A stretch of 42,591 nucleotides of DNA from assembly GCA_029940535.1 (NCBI GenBank), contig JAPYUM010000032.1, forward strand, positions 1 through 42,591, written 5' to 3'. The DNA comes from Vicinamibacterales bacterium (lineage in GTDB: Bacteria > Acidobacteriota > Vicinamibacteria > Vicinamibacterales > UBA8438). A program made the position numbers and the translations under genes. How positions within the stretch are numbered: the stretch's first letter is position 1; every line of letters begins with the position of its first letter. Under the pieces are notes generated by a model. The model was not told where the DNA came from and made no database searches. It was given only the letters and a program-made list of their open reading frames with translations. Shown here in pieces: positions 7,191-15,420 of this stretch.

Positions 7191-9611
7191 TCAGCTGAGC
7201 AGGCGCTCGTTCTTGGGGTCGTACAGCGGCTGTTCGACGACCCGCGCCGCTCGGCGCTCGCCGAGGATCTCCACTGCGAGTTCGGTGCCTGCCTCGAGAT
7301 ACGCGGACGGCAGGTAGGCCAGCGCAATCGTCTGCTCGACTGTGTGTCCATACCCGCCCGAGGCGACGTAGCCGACACGCGTTCCGCCGTCCAGAATAGG
7401 CTCGTAGCCGTAGGGATCGGCATCCGTGGCATCGACGACGAGGCAGGCGAGGGCACGCTCAAGTCCGCCCGCTCGCTGCCGGAGGAGCGCGTCGCGGCCG
7501 ATGAAGTCGCCCTTCTCGAAATCGACAAAGCGGCCCATTCCGGCCTCGAGGGGGGTGTAGTCCGCTGACATGTCGGCACCCCAGAGACGGTAGGCCTTCT
7601 CGAGCCGCATGGAATCGAGCGCGCGGTAGCCGAAGTCGACGATCCCATACTGGCGGCCGGCATCCATCAAGAGATCGTAGAGATACCGCTGATACTCCGT
7701 GGCATGGTGCAGCTCGTAGCCGAGCTCACCGACATACGAGACCCGAAGCGCCCGTACGGGAACCATCCCCGCGTACAGCTCCTGACAGCGGAAGAAGGGG
7801 AAGGCCGTTCGCGAGCAATCGGTGTCGGTAATCGTCTGCAACAAATCGCGCGCGCGCGGACCCGCGAGCGAGAGCACCGCATCCCGGTTCGTGACGTTCG
7901 CCAGTTTGACGCTGTCGCCATCCGGTAGATGGCACGCAATCCACTCGAAGTCGTGGCACTCGGTCGCGGCCGCGGACACCACGTAGAAGCAATCTTCCGC
8001 GAGTCTGGTCACGGTGACGTCGCACTCGATGCCGCCCCGTGGAGTGCACATCTGTGTCAGCGACATCCGTCCGACCGCGCCAGGCAGTGTGTTGGCGCAC
8101 AGGCGGTCGAGGAATTGCTCTGCGCCCGGCCCCGAGACTTCATACTTGGCAAAGCTCGTCTGGTCGAGCACCCCGACGGACGAGCGAACGGCAGCGCACT
8201 CCTCTCCAACGGACGTATGCCAGTTGCCTCGATGGAAGGAGTATTCGTCTCGTGCCGGGCCGGCGGGAGAAAACCAGAGCGGGCGCTCCCAGGCGAATCG
8301 GACACCAAAGACGGCGCCCTTGGCACGCAGTCGATCATAGAGCGGGCCCGTCTTCAGCGGCCGCCCGGCCGGAAGCTCCTCTTCAGGATAGTGAATGGCG
8401 TACTCGCGTCCGTACACCTCGCACGCGCGTGCCGCCACGTACTTCGTCGAGCTGGCGTAGCCGTCGAAGCGGCGTGCATCCAGCTCCCACATGTTGTCAC
8501 TCGTCTGTCCCTCCACGATCCACTCCGCGGCGTATTTGCCCGCGCCGCCACCGAAGACGATGCCGAAGATGCTGAAGCCGGCCAGGACATGGAAATTCGG
8601 GAGACCGGGTATCGGCCCCATCAAGCAGCGGCCATCCGGGGTATAGCCGTCGGGTCCGTTGATGATGCTCTTGATCCCCGCGTTCTCGAAGACCGGTACC
8701 CGCCTGGCGGCGGCCTCGAGCACCTCCTCGATCCGGCCGAGATCGGGTGAGAGCAGGCGGCTGTGGAAGTCGTCGGGAATGCCCTCGAGCGCCCATGGCT
8801 TCGTGTGGCGCTCGAAGGCGCCGACGAGCAGAGCGCCTACTTCCTCTCGAATATAGAAGGAGGCATCCGCGTCACGAAGCACCGGCAGCTCGACCTCCAG
8901 CGAGCTGAGCGCTTCGAGCTTCTCGGTGACGAGATAGTGGTGCTCGAGGGGCACGATCGGAAGATCGACCCCGACCATGCGGCCGACCTGCTTCGCCCAT
9001 TGGCCGGCGGCATTGACGACGATCTCAGCCCGGATCTCGCCCTTTGCGGTCGTGACGAGCCAGCTGCTGCCGGACCGCTCGATCGCGGTCACGGCCGTGT
9101 GCCGGTGGATCTCCGCCCCCATGGAGCGAGCGCCTTTGGCGAGCGCCTGGGTCAGGCCATTCGGATCGACGTGCCCGTCTGTCGGGAGGTGGGCGGCGCC
9201 GACGATGCCGTCCAGATCGATGAGCGGGAATAGCTGTTGGGCCTGCTGGGGAGACACGATCTCGAAGGGCACACCCAGCATGTCGGCGATGCCCTTCCGA
9301 TAACGAAACTCGTCGAGCCCATCCTGTGAGTGCGCAAGCCGGATACTTCCGCAGCGATGGAAGTCGATCTCTTGCCCGGTCTCGGCCTCGAGCGACGCGT
9401 ACAGATCGAGGCTGTACTGCAGCAGCTTCATCAGGTTGTAGCTCGCGATGAACTGTGTGCAGAGGCCCGCCGCATGCCAGGTCGAGCCGCTGGTGAGCTC
9501 GTTCTTCTCCACCAGGACGACGTCGTTCCACCCCAGCTTTGTCAGGTGATAGAGCAGGCTGCAGCCTGCCACCCCCCCTCCGATGATGACGACTCGCGCC
9601 TCGCTCCGCAC
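7191..9611 (-). CDS. Dimethylglycine/sarcosine dehydrogenase-like flavoprotein with GcvT domains
   Basis: An 806-residue two-part enzyme. Residues about 1-390 are a DAO-type FAD domain with VVIIGGGVAGCSL at the N-terminus and TSGSTWHAAGL near residue 45, where the His of this family carries covalent FAD. Residues about 430-806 are folate-binding GcvT-like domains (YELHHATEYQRYLYDLL, GYRALDSMRLEKAYRLWG, GFEKGDFIGRD-type segment). The family demethylates dimethylglycine or sarcosine, passing one-carbon units to tetrahydrofolate. I chose GTG at 9611 because AGGAGG lies 9 bases before it and the FAD motif follows at once; the frame is open further upstream to 9746 but that part overlaps the preceding gene. 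It has no export signal. Confidence 0.85.
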   Translation of the reverse strand: MRSEARVVIIGGGVAGCSLLYHLTKLGWNDVVLVEKNELTSGSTWHAAGLCTQFIASYNLMKLLQYSLDLYASLEAETGQEIDFHRCGSIRLAHSQDGLDEFRYRKGIADMLGVPFEIVSPQQAQQLFPLIDLDGIVGAAHLPTDGHVDPNGLTQALAKGARSMGAEIHRHTAVTAIERSGSSWLVTTAKGEIRAEIVVNAAGQWAKQVGRMVGVDLPIVPLEHHYLVTEKLEALSSLEVELPVLRDADASFYIREEVGALLVGAFERHTKPWALEGIPDDFHSRLLSPDLGRIEEVLEAAARRVPVFENAGIKSIINGPDGYTPDGRCLMGPIPGLPNFHVLAGFSIFGIVFGGGAGKYAAEWIVEGQTSDNMWELDARRFDGYASSTKYVAARACEVYGREYAIHYPEEELPAGRPLKTGPLYDRLRAKGAVFGVRFAWERPLWFSPAGPARDEYSFHRGNWHTSVGEECAAVRSSVGVLDQTSFAKYEVSGPGAEQFLDRLCANTLPGAVGRMSLTQMCTPRGGIECDVTVTRLAEDCFYVVSAAATECHDFEWIACHLPDGDSVKLANVTNRDAVLSLAGPRARDLLQTITDTDCSRTAFPFFRCQELYAGMVPVRALRVSYVGELGYELHHATEYQRYLYDLLMDAGRQYGIVDFGYRALDSMRLEKAYRLWGADMSADYTPLEAGMGRFVDFEKGDFIGRDALLRQRAGGLERALACLVVDATDADPYGYEPILDGGTRVGYVASGGYGHTVEQTIALAYLPSAYLEAGTELAVEILGERRAARVVEQPLYDPKNERLLS

Positions 9612-9624
9612 CGCGCTCGTCCTC

Positions 9625-11625
9625 CTATCTCGACGGGCTGAGGCTGGAGGTTGGGTGTCGGGCGCGGCTGCGAACGAGGAGCTGCTCGCGCACCGCGCGA
9701 TGCGCCTCGTCGATGGCCGAGTCGGTGTGGGTCGAGGCAGCCGCATCGGAGTTGGCGATGGAAATCCGACCGAAGCGCCGCCTCCCGATCACGCACGGGC
9801 GATCGTCGGGGGCGAACAGCGCCCACTCGATCGGATCGTCCAGGGTGTTGTAACTGTAGGCATAGCCATGCGGCCAGCGATTCACCGTGATCGCTTCGAT
9901 GTCCCGAGCCGCGTCGAACCCCCCACCCGCCAGGCTGCGACCGAGTTGGTCGCGGATGTTGCGCTCGAAGGTCTCAAAGGTCGTGGCCAACAGATCCGCC
10001 CGCCCGAGGCGATGCTGTTCCTTCTTCGGGTGTCCAGGCGCGCACGGCGTCCTGGTCATGTGCAGAATCATGGGCTCGTCAGGCGATGTCGAGGGCTGGT
10101 AGTCACCGAACTGCACCGACCGGCCCAGATTGACCCCGGTGTGATACATCCCCGGAGCGCTCACCCGTGAAATGCCCAGGTTCGTGAAGGCGGTCCAGTT
10201 TCGGATGAGGACGTTGGTGTAGACCAGCGGCATCTTGACGCCATACATCAGCGCCGCCTGCTGCTCGTTGGACAGCTCCGGGCACAGGTGCGGAATGACG
10301 CCGTTGTAGCACGCCATCACACAGTGATCCGCCCGTACCTTCTCAGCCTTGCCGTCGCGCACATAGGTGATCTCGACCCCACGCGCGGCGTCGGGATCGC
10401 CCAGGTGCCGGGCGGAGACCACCATGCTGTTGAGGCGAATCCGGGCGTCGGAGCCCGAGCGGTCGATCCGGTCGTAGGCCAGAGGCGAGGTCATCGAGTC
10501 GTCCAGCGACGTGCCGGGGAGTGCGTCGGGAATCAGGGCGCGGACGAGGAGCCGGGCCAACGTCGCGTTCCCGTCGGGAAAGTAGATGTCCGGACCTTCA
10601 TCCCACTCGTTCTCGCGACCGTGTTGTCCGCCCCCGATGTGGGCCAGAGGACCCACCGGGGAGAAGGGCCCGAGGTCCATTCCCTGGAAGCCGGGATAGC
10701 CCTGGGCCCACCCATAGAGCGCCGGATGACCGTCGATGCCCACGCAGAAGCTGCCCTTCGGTCGGTCGTCGAAGAACGCGATGACATCAGGGTGGACCTT
10801 GGCGAGGTCGAGGAGGAAGTCCCGATAGCTGATTCGGGCCAGACGGTCCTTCTTGTCCGCGTCCGACAGGCCGGGCAGATAGTCCGGGTTCGCGTCGTCG
10901 TCGTAGAGCCGCGCGATGTCGCGCTGCGCCTCCGGAGACATCGGGGTCTGTGCGAGCCACTCGGCCCATCCTCCGGACCGTCCTCCGCGCCCCATCACCA
11001 GCCGATCTTCGCCGAACACCTCCTTGGCGAAGAACGTGGCACTCCCGAGGCCCAGCGATCGGTAGAGCCGCCGACCCGCGGCACTGGTGGCGTTCGCGCT
11101 CTGGGTGTCGATACCGACCGCGGCGAGCAGCGTCTGGGACACGGCGCTGTAGTGATTCACAGACTCGAGGTAGGACGTGCCGCCGTTGAGCATCAGCGTC
11201 CGACCTCGGTAGGTCATCTCGTTGCGCTTGGCGTGGCCACCGAAGTCATCGTGGTTGTCGAGGACCAGCACACGTGCGCCGCGGCCGGCCGAGGTCAGGA
11301 AGAAGTAGGCGGCCGAGAGCCCGCTCAGCCCCCCACCGACCACCACCATGTCATAGTGCTCACCGGTGTCGGCGACATCGGAAAAAGTGGTGCCATCGCG
11401 GAGCGCATGGGCGACCTCGAAGGACCCGGGGTGACTGCCGCGCATGCCAGTCAGGGCCGGTGGATAGTAGTCCTGCGCCTGGGACGCAGCGGCCGCCCCC
11501 TCGCGTGCCGAGAGCCACCCAGGTGCGATGAGCGCTCCCCCCACAGCGACCCCCACGCCATTGACGAAGTCGCGTCGGGTGATAGGCCGGTGCATCCCGA
11601 GATCACGATCCCTGTTCGTAGACAT
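9625..11625 (-). CDS. Tat-exported FAD amine oxidase, spermidine dehydrogenase-like
   Basis: A 666-residue flavoprotein. The N-terminus carries a twin-arginine signal (ITRRDFVNG, then a hydrophobic stretch ending near AREGAAAA), so it is probably exported folded with FAD. The dinucleotide motif VVVGGGLSGLSAAYFF is at about residue 95, followed by LVLDNHDDFGGHAKRN, and the C-terminus reads RRRFGRISIANSDA, where the family closes the FAD site. Length and layout match SpdH-type spermidine dehydrogenases, which oxidise secondary amines. It is the first gene of the leftward operon, ending 13 bases before the dehydrogenase start. Start could also be the Met at residue 11, closer to the Tat motif. 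The substrate is inferred only from family and context. Confidence 0.75.
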   Translation of the reverse strand: MSTNRDRDLGMHRPITRRDFVNGVGVAVGGALIAPGWLSAREGAAAASQAQDYYPPALTGMRGSHPGSFEVAHALRDGTTFSDVADTGEHYDMVVVGGGLSGLSAAYFFLTSAGRGARVLVLDNHDDFGGHAKRNEMTYRGRTLMLNGGTSYLESVNHYSAVSQTLLAAVGIDTQSANATSAAGRRLYRSLGLGSATFFAKEVFGEDRLVMGRGGRSGGWAEWLAQTPMSPEAQRDIARLYDDDANPDYLPGLSDADKKDRLARISYRDFLLDLAKVHPDVIAFFDDRPKGSFCVGIDGHPALYGWAQGYPGFQGMDLGPFSPVGPLAHIGGGQHGRENEWDEGPDIYFPDGNATLARLLVRALIPDALPGTSLDDSMTSPLAYDRIDRSGSDARIRLNSMVVSARHLGDPDAARGVEITYVRDGKAEKVRADHCVMACYNGVIPHLCPELSNEQQAALMYGVKMPLVYTNVLIRNWTAFTNLGISRVSAPGMYHTGVNLGRSVQFGDYQPSTSPDEPMILHMTRTPCAPGHPKKEQHRLGRADLLATTFETFERNIRDQLGRSLAGGGFDAARDIEAITVNRWPHGYAYSYNTLDDPIEWALFAPDDRPCVIGRRRFGRISIANSDAAASTHTDSAIDEAHRAVREQLLVRSRARHPTSSLSPSR

Positions 11626-11714
11626 ACCCCCCCCGATTCTGGAACGCGCTGATGGTACTCCAACGGCAGGCTTTCGGCGTCCATGACGGAGTTCGGGGTA
11701 ACCTGAAAGGGCAG

Positions 11715-12209
11715 ATGCCGACGGCGCTCACCGTGTTGTCCGTCCTCGGGGCGGCCTTCTTCGGGGTCAAGATGCTCACTGACCCGATCGGCTGGCTGGC
11801 CTACGCGCTCGGCATCGCCGGCTGTCTCTTTGTCTGGACGCGCAATACCAATGTCCGTCACGCGAACCATAAGGTCTCGTCCATGAACGCTCTACACGAC
11901 ATCGACGACCGCCCTACACTGGACCGAGCCTTGGCCAGCGACCGAGCCATCCTCTACAAGCACAGCACGCGGTGCCCCGTCTCGTCCTACGTCATCGACG
12001 AGGTCCATCAATTTGCCGATACGCACCCCGACTGGAGCATCTACATCCTCAAGGTGGTGGAGCGACGCGCGTTGTCAAACGCGGTCGCCGACGAGCTTGG
12101 CATCACCCATCAATCGCCGCAGGCGTTCGTGATCAAGCAGGGCACGTGCGTGTGGCATGCGTCGCATTCCGACATCACGGCCGAACGGCTCGACGCCCAG
12201 GCGACCTGA
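11715..12209 (+). CDS. ytxJ: YtxJ-like monothiol bacilliredoxin with N-terminal membrane segment
   Basis: Residues about 57-164 match the YtxJ/DUF2847 family: an ILYKHSTRCPVSSYV stretch with a single Cys, then VVERRALSNAVADELGI, a THQSPQAFVIKQG strand and VWHASHSDIT. This family is thought to remove bacillithiol from proteins with one Cys. The family is normally about 108 residues, corresponding to a start at the ATG 11883. Here the same frame stays open upstream to an ATG at 11715 with GAAAGG before it, adding two hydrophobic helices (LTVLSVLGAAFFGVKML, LAYALGIAGCLFVW) with very high third-position GC. So either the redox domain is membrane-anchored or a separate small membrane gene has fused. 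I give the longer form. Confidence 0.7.
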   Translation: MPTALTVLSVLGAAFFGVKMLTDPIGWLAYALGIAGCLFVWTRNTNVRHANHKVSSMNALHDIDDRPTLDRALASDRAILYKHSTRCPVSSYVIDEVHQFADTHPDWSIYILKVVERRALSNAVADELGITHQSPQAFVIKQGTCVWHASHSDITAERLDAQAT

Positions 12210-12245
12210 ATCAGACGCCAGCGGCACAGTTCACCAGGACACACC

Positions 12246-12605
12246 ATGTCAGACGAGAACCCCAGCGTACCGGCCGATACGGCGCCACCCACCGAAACCA
12301 CGACGGCGCGTTTCTTTGTCGGTCAACTGGTTCAGCACAAGAAGTTCGATTACCGCGGGGTGGTGTTCGACGCCGATGCCACGTTTCGTGGCACCGACGA
12401 GTGGTACGAGGAGGTGGCCAAGTCACGGCCACCCCGAGACCAGCCGTGGTACCACGTGTTGGTCCATCGCGGCGATCGCACGACGTACGTCGCAGAGCGA
12501 CATCTCGCAGCCGACGACCGGGGACCGATCGAGCATCCGCTGATCGGGCAATTCTTTGACCGGTTCCGCGATGGTCGTTACGGCTTGAAGGGCGGGGTGC
12601 AGTAA
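12246..12605 (+). CDS. hspQ: Heat shock protein HspQ (hemimethylated-DNA-binding domain)
   Basis: A 119-residue protein with a disordered acidic N-terminus and then the YccV/HspQ domain from about residue 22: FFVGQLVQHKKFDYRGVVFD, DEWYEE, QPWYHVLVH, TYVAERHL and HPLIGQFF. In E. coli HspQ binds hemimethylated oriC DNA and acts as an adaptor for Lon and other stress proteolysis. It follows the YtxJ-like gene by 36 bases and both could be one stress-related transcript. Full length; nothing unusual. Confidence 0.88.
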   Translation: MSDENPSVPADTAPPTETTTARFFVGQLVQHKKFDYRGVVFDADATFRGTDEWYEEVAKSRPPRDQPWYHVLVHRGDRTTYVAERHLAADDRGPIEHPLIGQFFDRFRDGRYGLKGGVQ

Positions 12606-12631
12606 AACGGCACACCCATTTGGGGAGGGCC

Positions 12632-15307
12632 TTATCTGGACGTCCAGACCGTGGTCTTGATGGCGAAGATATTGTCGCCGCTCGCCGTCAACGATTCGAA
12701 CAGGTCGCCAAATCCCACGTGGGCGCCCTGCGCCTCCCGACTCTCCCGGTTCTGCTGCCACACCACGAAGAGGGTGCTTCCTGGTCGCCACTCCCAGCGC
12801 AGCACGACATTGCTCCGGAACGATCGGATGTTGAAGTCTCGATTTGACAGCCCGAACGTGTCCGCACCATCGGTCACCTGATAGCTGCCATCGTCCAGGC
12901 GCACGATGCTGGTGCCGTCCAATCCATAGACCCGCAAGTCTCGCGCGCCAGGCACCAGCGTCTCTCCGAACGCCAGATACCGGCCGCTCGCGGCGAACGG
13001 CTCGGCGTACACGTCCAGCGTCAGGTCCGGCTTGAAGGTGTAGCTGGCGCGAAACTGGGTCGAGAGAGTCGTGCGGTCGGGAAACCCGAACACGTAACGG
13101 TTCCCGAACGTCTCGGCCCGGCCGCCCGAGAGCGTCGTCAGATACTGCCGGTTGATCGGCCCGCTGAAGGTGCCCCGGGTGCCGCGCTCATTGCGGTAGT
13201 CGGGCCGGACCGACAGTTCGAGTGATGGCGTCGGGCGCGCCGACAACGCCGCGCCGAGGCGCCACGTGTAGTCGCCCAGTTCGTTGGACTGGTAGTTGGC
13301 CTGCCCGCTCCACTGGGTCTGCGAGCCGGCCCGATTACGGAGCGACCAGCTGGCCCCCCACCCAAGGGGCACCCCCATCACCGGCCCCCCACGCGTGAGC
13401 TGGGCATCGAACCCGCGCAGATAGCGGGTCAGGCTCACCCGAGTCGACCAGAAGTTCAGAAAGGTGGCGCTGGCGTTGACGCCCACGTTGTACCGGTTCC
13501 CCAACGTCCGGTCGTAGTAGGAATAGTGCGTGATATTGGGACCAATCGAGTAGGCACGCAGGAAGCGCCCCGGCACCGTCTCCCGGTAGTTCAGTTGCGC
13601 CCGCCAGGTGTAGTCGCCGGCGAAGTTCAACCGGCCAAAATCACTCGGCTCGAATTCCGGAGACTCGATCATGGCGCTGGCGTTCCAGATCCAGTGCCGT
13701 CCCGACAACTTGTTGATCCGCCCGGTGACCTGTCCGCCGTCCAGAGCCCGCCGGGACACATCCAGCAGGGGCACCGGCAGGTCGACCCGCTGAAACAGAT
13801 GCGAGTTACGTTGTTGAAACCCGGCAATCGCGTCTGGCTCCCCGTCGATGTGCGTGATCCCAACGTTGAAGGACGCCTCGTAGCCCTGGTCGGCGAAACG
13901 GATTCTCGTGTCGGCCCCGGCCGTCACCGCGTTGCGGCTGAACCCCGACGCGAGCGGGTCGTCCGGCGACATGCCGCGGTGCACCATCGTCAGGTGGCCC
14001 CCGACGGTCGAACCCTGGTCGCCGACCTCCTGGATGACCCGCGCCACGCCCCAGCCGGACCGCGGCGCCACCTGGGTTCGGCCCAGCACGCCGTCGGTCG
14101 ACGTCCGGGCCGACTCCGCGTCGGTCACCGCCGCGAGCAGTCCCAGCGACGTGCCGGATGAGAGTCGCCCGGTCAGTTTGGCCGCGGCAAGGATGGTGGC
14201 CGTGTCTGGCCGGTCCACATAGTCGCCCACCGCCGAGCCGGTCGGCCGCGCGCCGATCCGGCGCGAGTAGTAGTAGTTCCCGGTCCCAGCCGTGAGAACG
14301 TCGTTGCCTTCCAGGAAGAACGGGCGCCGCTCGGAGAAGATCGTCTCGAAGACGGTCAGATTCACTTCGGCCGGATCCGCCTCGATCTGGCCAAAGTCGG
14401 GATTGAACGCCACATCCAGCGTGAGATTGGACCCCACGCCGTATTTCACGTCGGCGCCACCCCGACCACCGAGGTTCTTACCGTCATCGAACGGGTCGTT
14501 CAGATCGCGGTCGCCGGTAAACCGCGCCGACCCGGAGACATAGGGCAGCAGTTCGAGCCGCAATCGCGGTTCGACGTCCACGATGCCACGCAGATCGCCA
14601 AAGCGTGACGCCCATCCGCTCTCGGTGCGTCGCACCAGCGCCCAGTAGTTCTCCTCGTTGAGCGCGGGAATGTCGCGCTTGATGTTCAGCCCGAACACTT
14701 GCTCGGCTCGGGCGTTGAACCGCAGCTGCGAGAACGGCAACCAGAGCTCCGCCGTCCACCCGTCGTCGGTCCTCGCGGTCCGCGCCTGCCAGACCGGGTC
14801 GTACTCGGTGTCTCTATTCCCCTCGTCGTCGCGCGAGTGATAGTGGTCGAGCCGCACCCCGGCCGCGGTCACCCCGAACATGTAGGCGGTGCGGCGGTCG
14901 AGGTAGGTGTCCAGCTCGATCTGAATCGACTCGGCCAGACCGCCGTCGTCGCGCCGGCTCAGCGGCGCCTGCACCGGAGCCGTACTGAACATTCTGGCGC
15001 CCACATACAACGCGCCATCGTCGTAGGCGAACCGCACCTCCATCCGATCGGTCGGCGGCTCGCCCTCGTCGGGCTCGGCCTGGATGAAGTCGGTCACCGC
15101 CGGCGCGGTGCGCCAGATCGGTTCGTCCAGCGTGCCGTCGATCCGGATGGCCCCTTCCGCCACCCGCTCGGCGCGTGCTTCCAGTCGGTCGTTGGGCTGG
15201 GCGTCGGCGAAGGCGGGAAAAACGAGTAGCCACGCCACGACGAGTCCGTATCGACATGCGTGTCCGAGCCAGGGCCTGCACCGAGGAGACACGCCGCGAT
15301 ACGTCAT
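12632..15307 (-). CDS. DUF5916 outer-membrane protein with CBM9-like domain
   Basis: An 891-residue exported protein. A signal peptide runs to about residue 36 (FADAQ). Residues about 43-230 form a CBM9-like beta domain (AIRIDGTLDEPIWRTA, YDDGALYVGARM, AELWLPFSQLRF), typically sugar- or ligand-binding. The rest, to the C-terminus (TTVWTSR), shows long alternating aromatic strands such as RAQLNYRETV and SLRNRAGSQTQW, as expected for an outer-membrane beta-barrel; the family contains ERRPFFLEG at about 320, also present here. These proteins are common in Acidobacteriota and Bacteroidota and their role is unknown. No Shine-Dalgarno sequence is visible; a TACGAT box ends 10 bases before the ATG. 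Confidence 0.85.
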   Translation of the reverse strand: MTYRGVSPRCRPWLGHACRYGLVVAWLLVFPAFADAQPNDRLEARAERVAEGAIRIDGTLDEPIWRTAPAVTDFIQAEPDEGEPPTDRMEVRFAYDDGALYVGARMFSTAPVQAPLSRRDDGGLAESIQIELDTYLDRRTAYMFGVTAAGVRLDHYHSRDDEGNRDTEYDPVWQARTARTDDGWTAELWLPFSQLRFNARAEQVFGLNIKRDIPALNEENYWALVRRTESGWASRFGDLRGIVDVEPRLRLELLPYVSGSARFTGDRDLNDPFDDGKNLGGRGGADVKYGVGSNLTLDVAFNPDFGQIEADPAEVNLTVFETIFSERRPFFLEGNDVLTAGTGNYYYSRRIGARPTGSAVGDYVDRPDTATILAAAKLTGRLSSGTSLGLLAAVTDAESARTSTDGVLGRTQVAPRSGWGVARVIQEVGDQGSTVGGHLTMVHRGMSPDDPLASGFSRNAVTAGADTRIRFADQGYEASFNVGITHIDGEPDAIAGFQQRNSHLFQRVDLPVPLLDVSRRALDGGQVTGRINKLSGRHWIWNASAMIESPEFEPSDFGRLNFAGDYTWRAQLNYRETVPGRFLRAYSIGPNITHYSYYDRTLGNRYNVGVNASATFLNFWSTRVSLTRYLRGFDAQLTRGGPVMGVPLGWGASWSLRNRAGSQTQWSGQANYQSNELGDYTWRLGAALSARPTPSLELSVRPDYRNERGTRGTFSGPINRQYLTTLSGGRAETFGNRYVFGFPDRTTLSTQFRASYTFKPDLTLDVYAEPFAASGRYLAFGETLVPGARDLRVYGLDGTSIVRLDDGSYQVTDGADTFGLSNRDFNIRSFRSNVVLRWEWRPGSTLFVVWQQNRESREAQGAHVGFGDLFESLTASGDNIFAIKTTVWTSR

Positions 15308-15317
15308 CAGGCAGGGA

Positions 15318-15323
15318 ATCGTA
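15318..15323 (-). promoter_or_regulatory. Candidate -10 box close to the DUF5916 start
   Basis: TACGAT on the minus strand is followed by 10 bases and the ATG at 15307. With no ribosome site between, the transcript would be leaderless or nearly so. No -35 is recognised. Confidence 0.3.
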
Positions 15324-15420
15324 GACTCGACAGGGCGCGGCGCACGTGGACCGGAGCGGGAATCTTACCGGTTCGGGCGGGTAATGAGAAGGAGCGAAGG
15401 ACCCGCCGCCTGCGCGAGGC

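Noticed and set aside
10288-11652. Plus-strand frame of 454 codons
   Set aside because: Opposite the spermidine-dehydrogenase-like gene, which has Tat signal and FAD motif; no domains in this frame.
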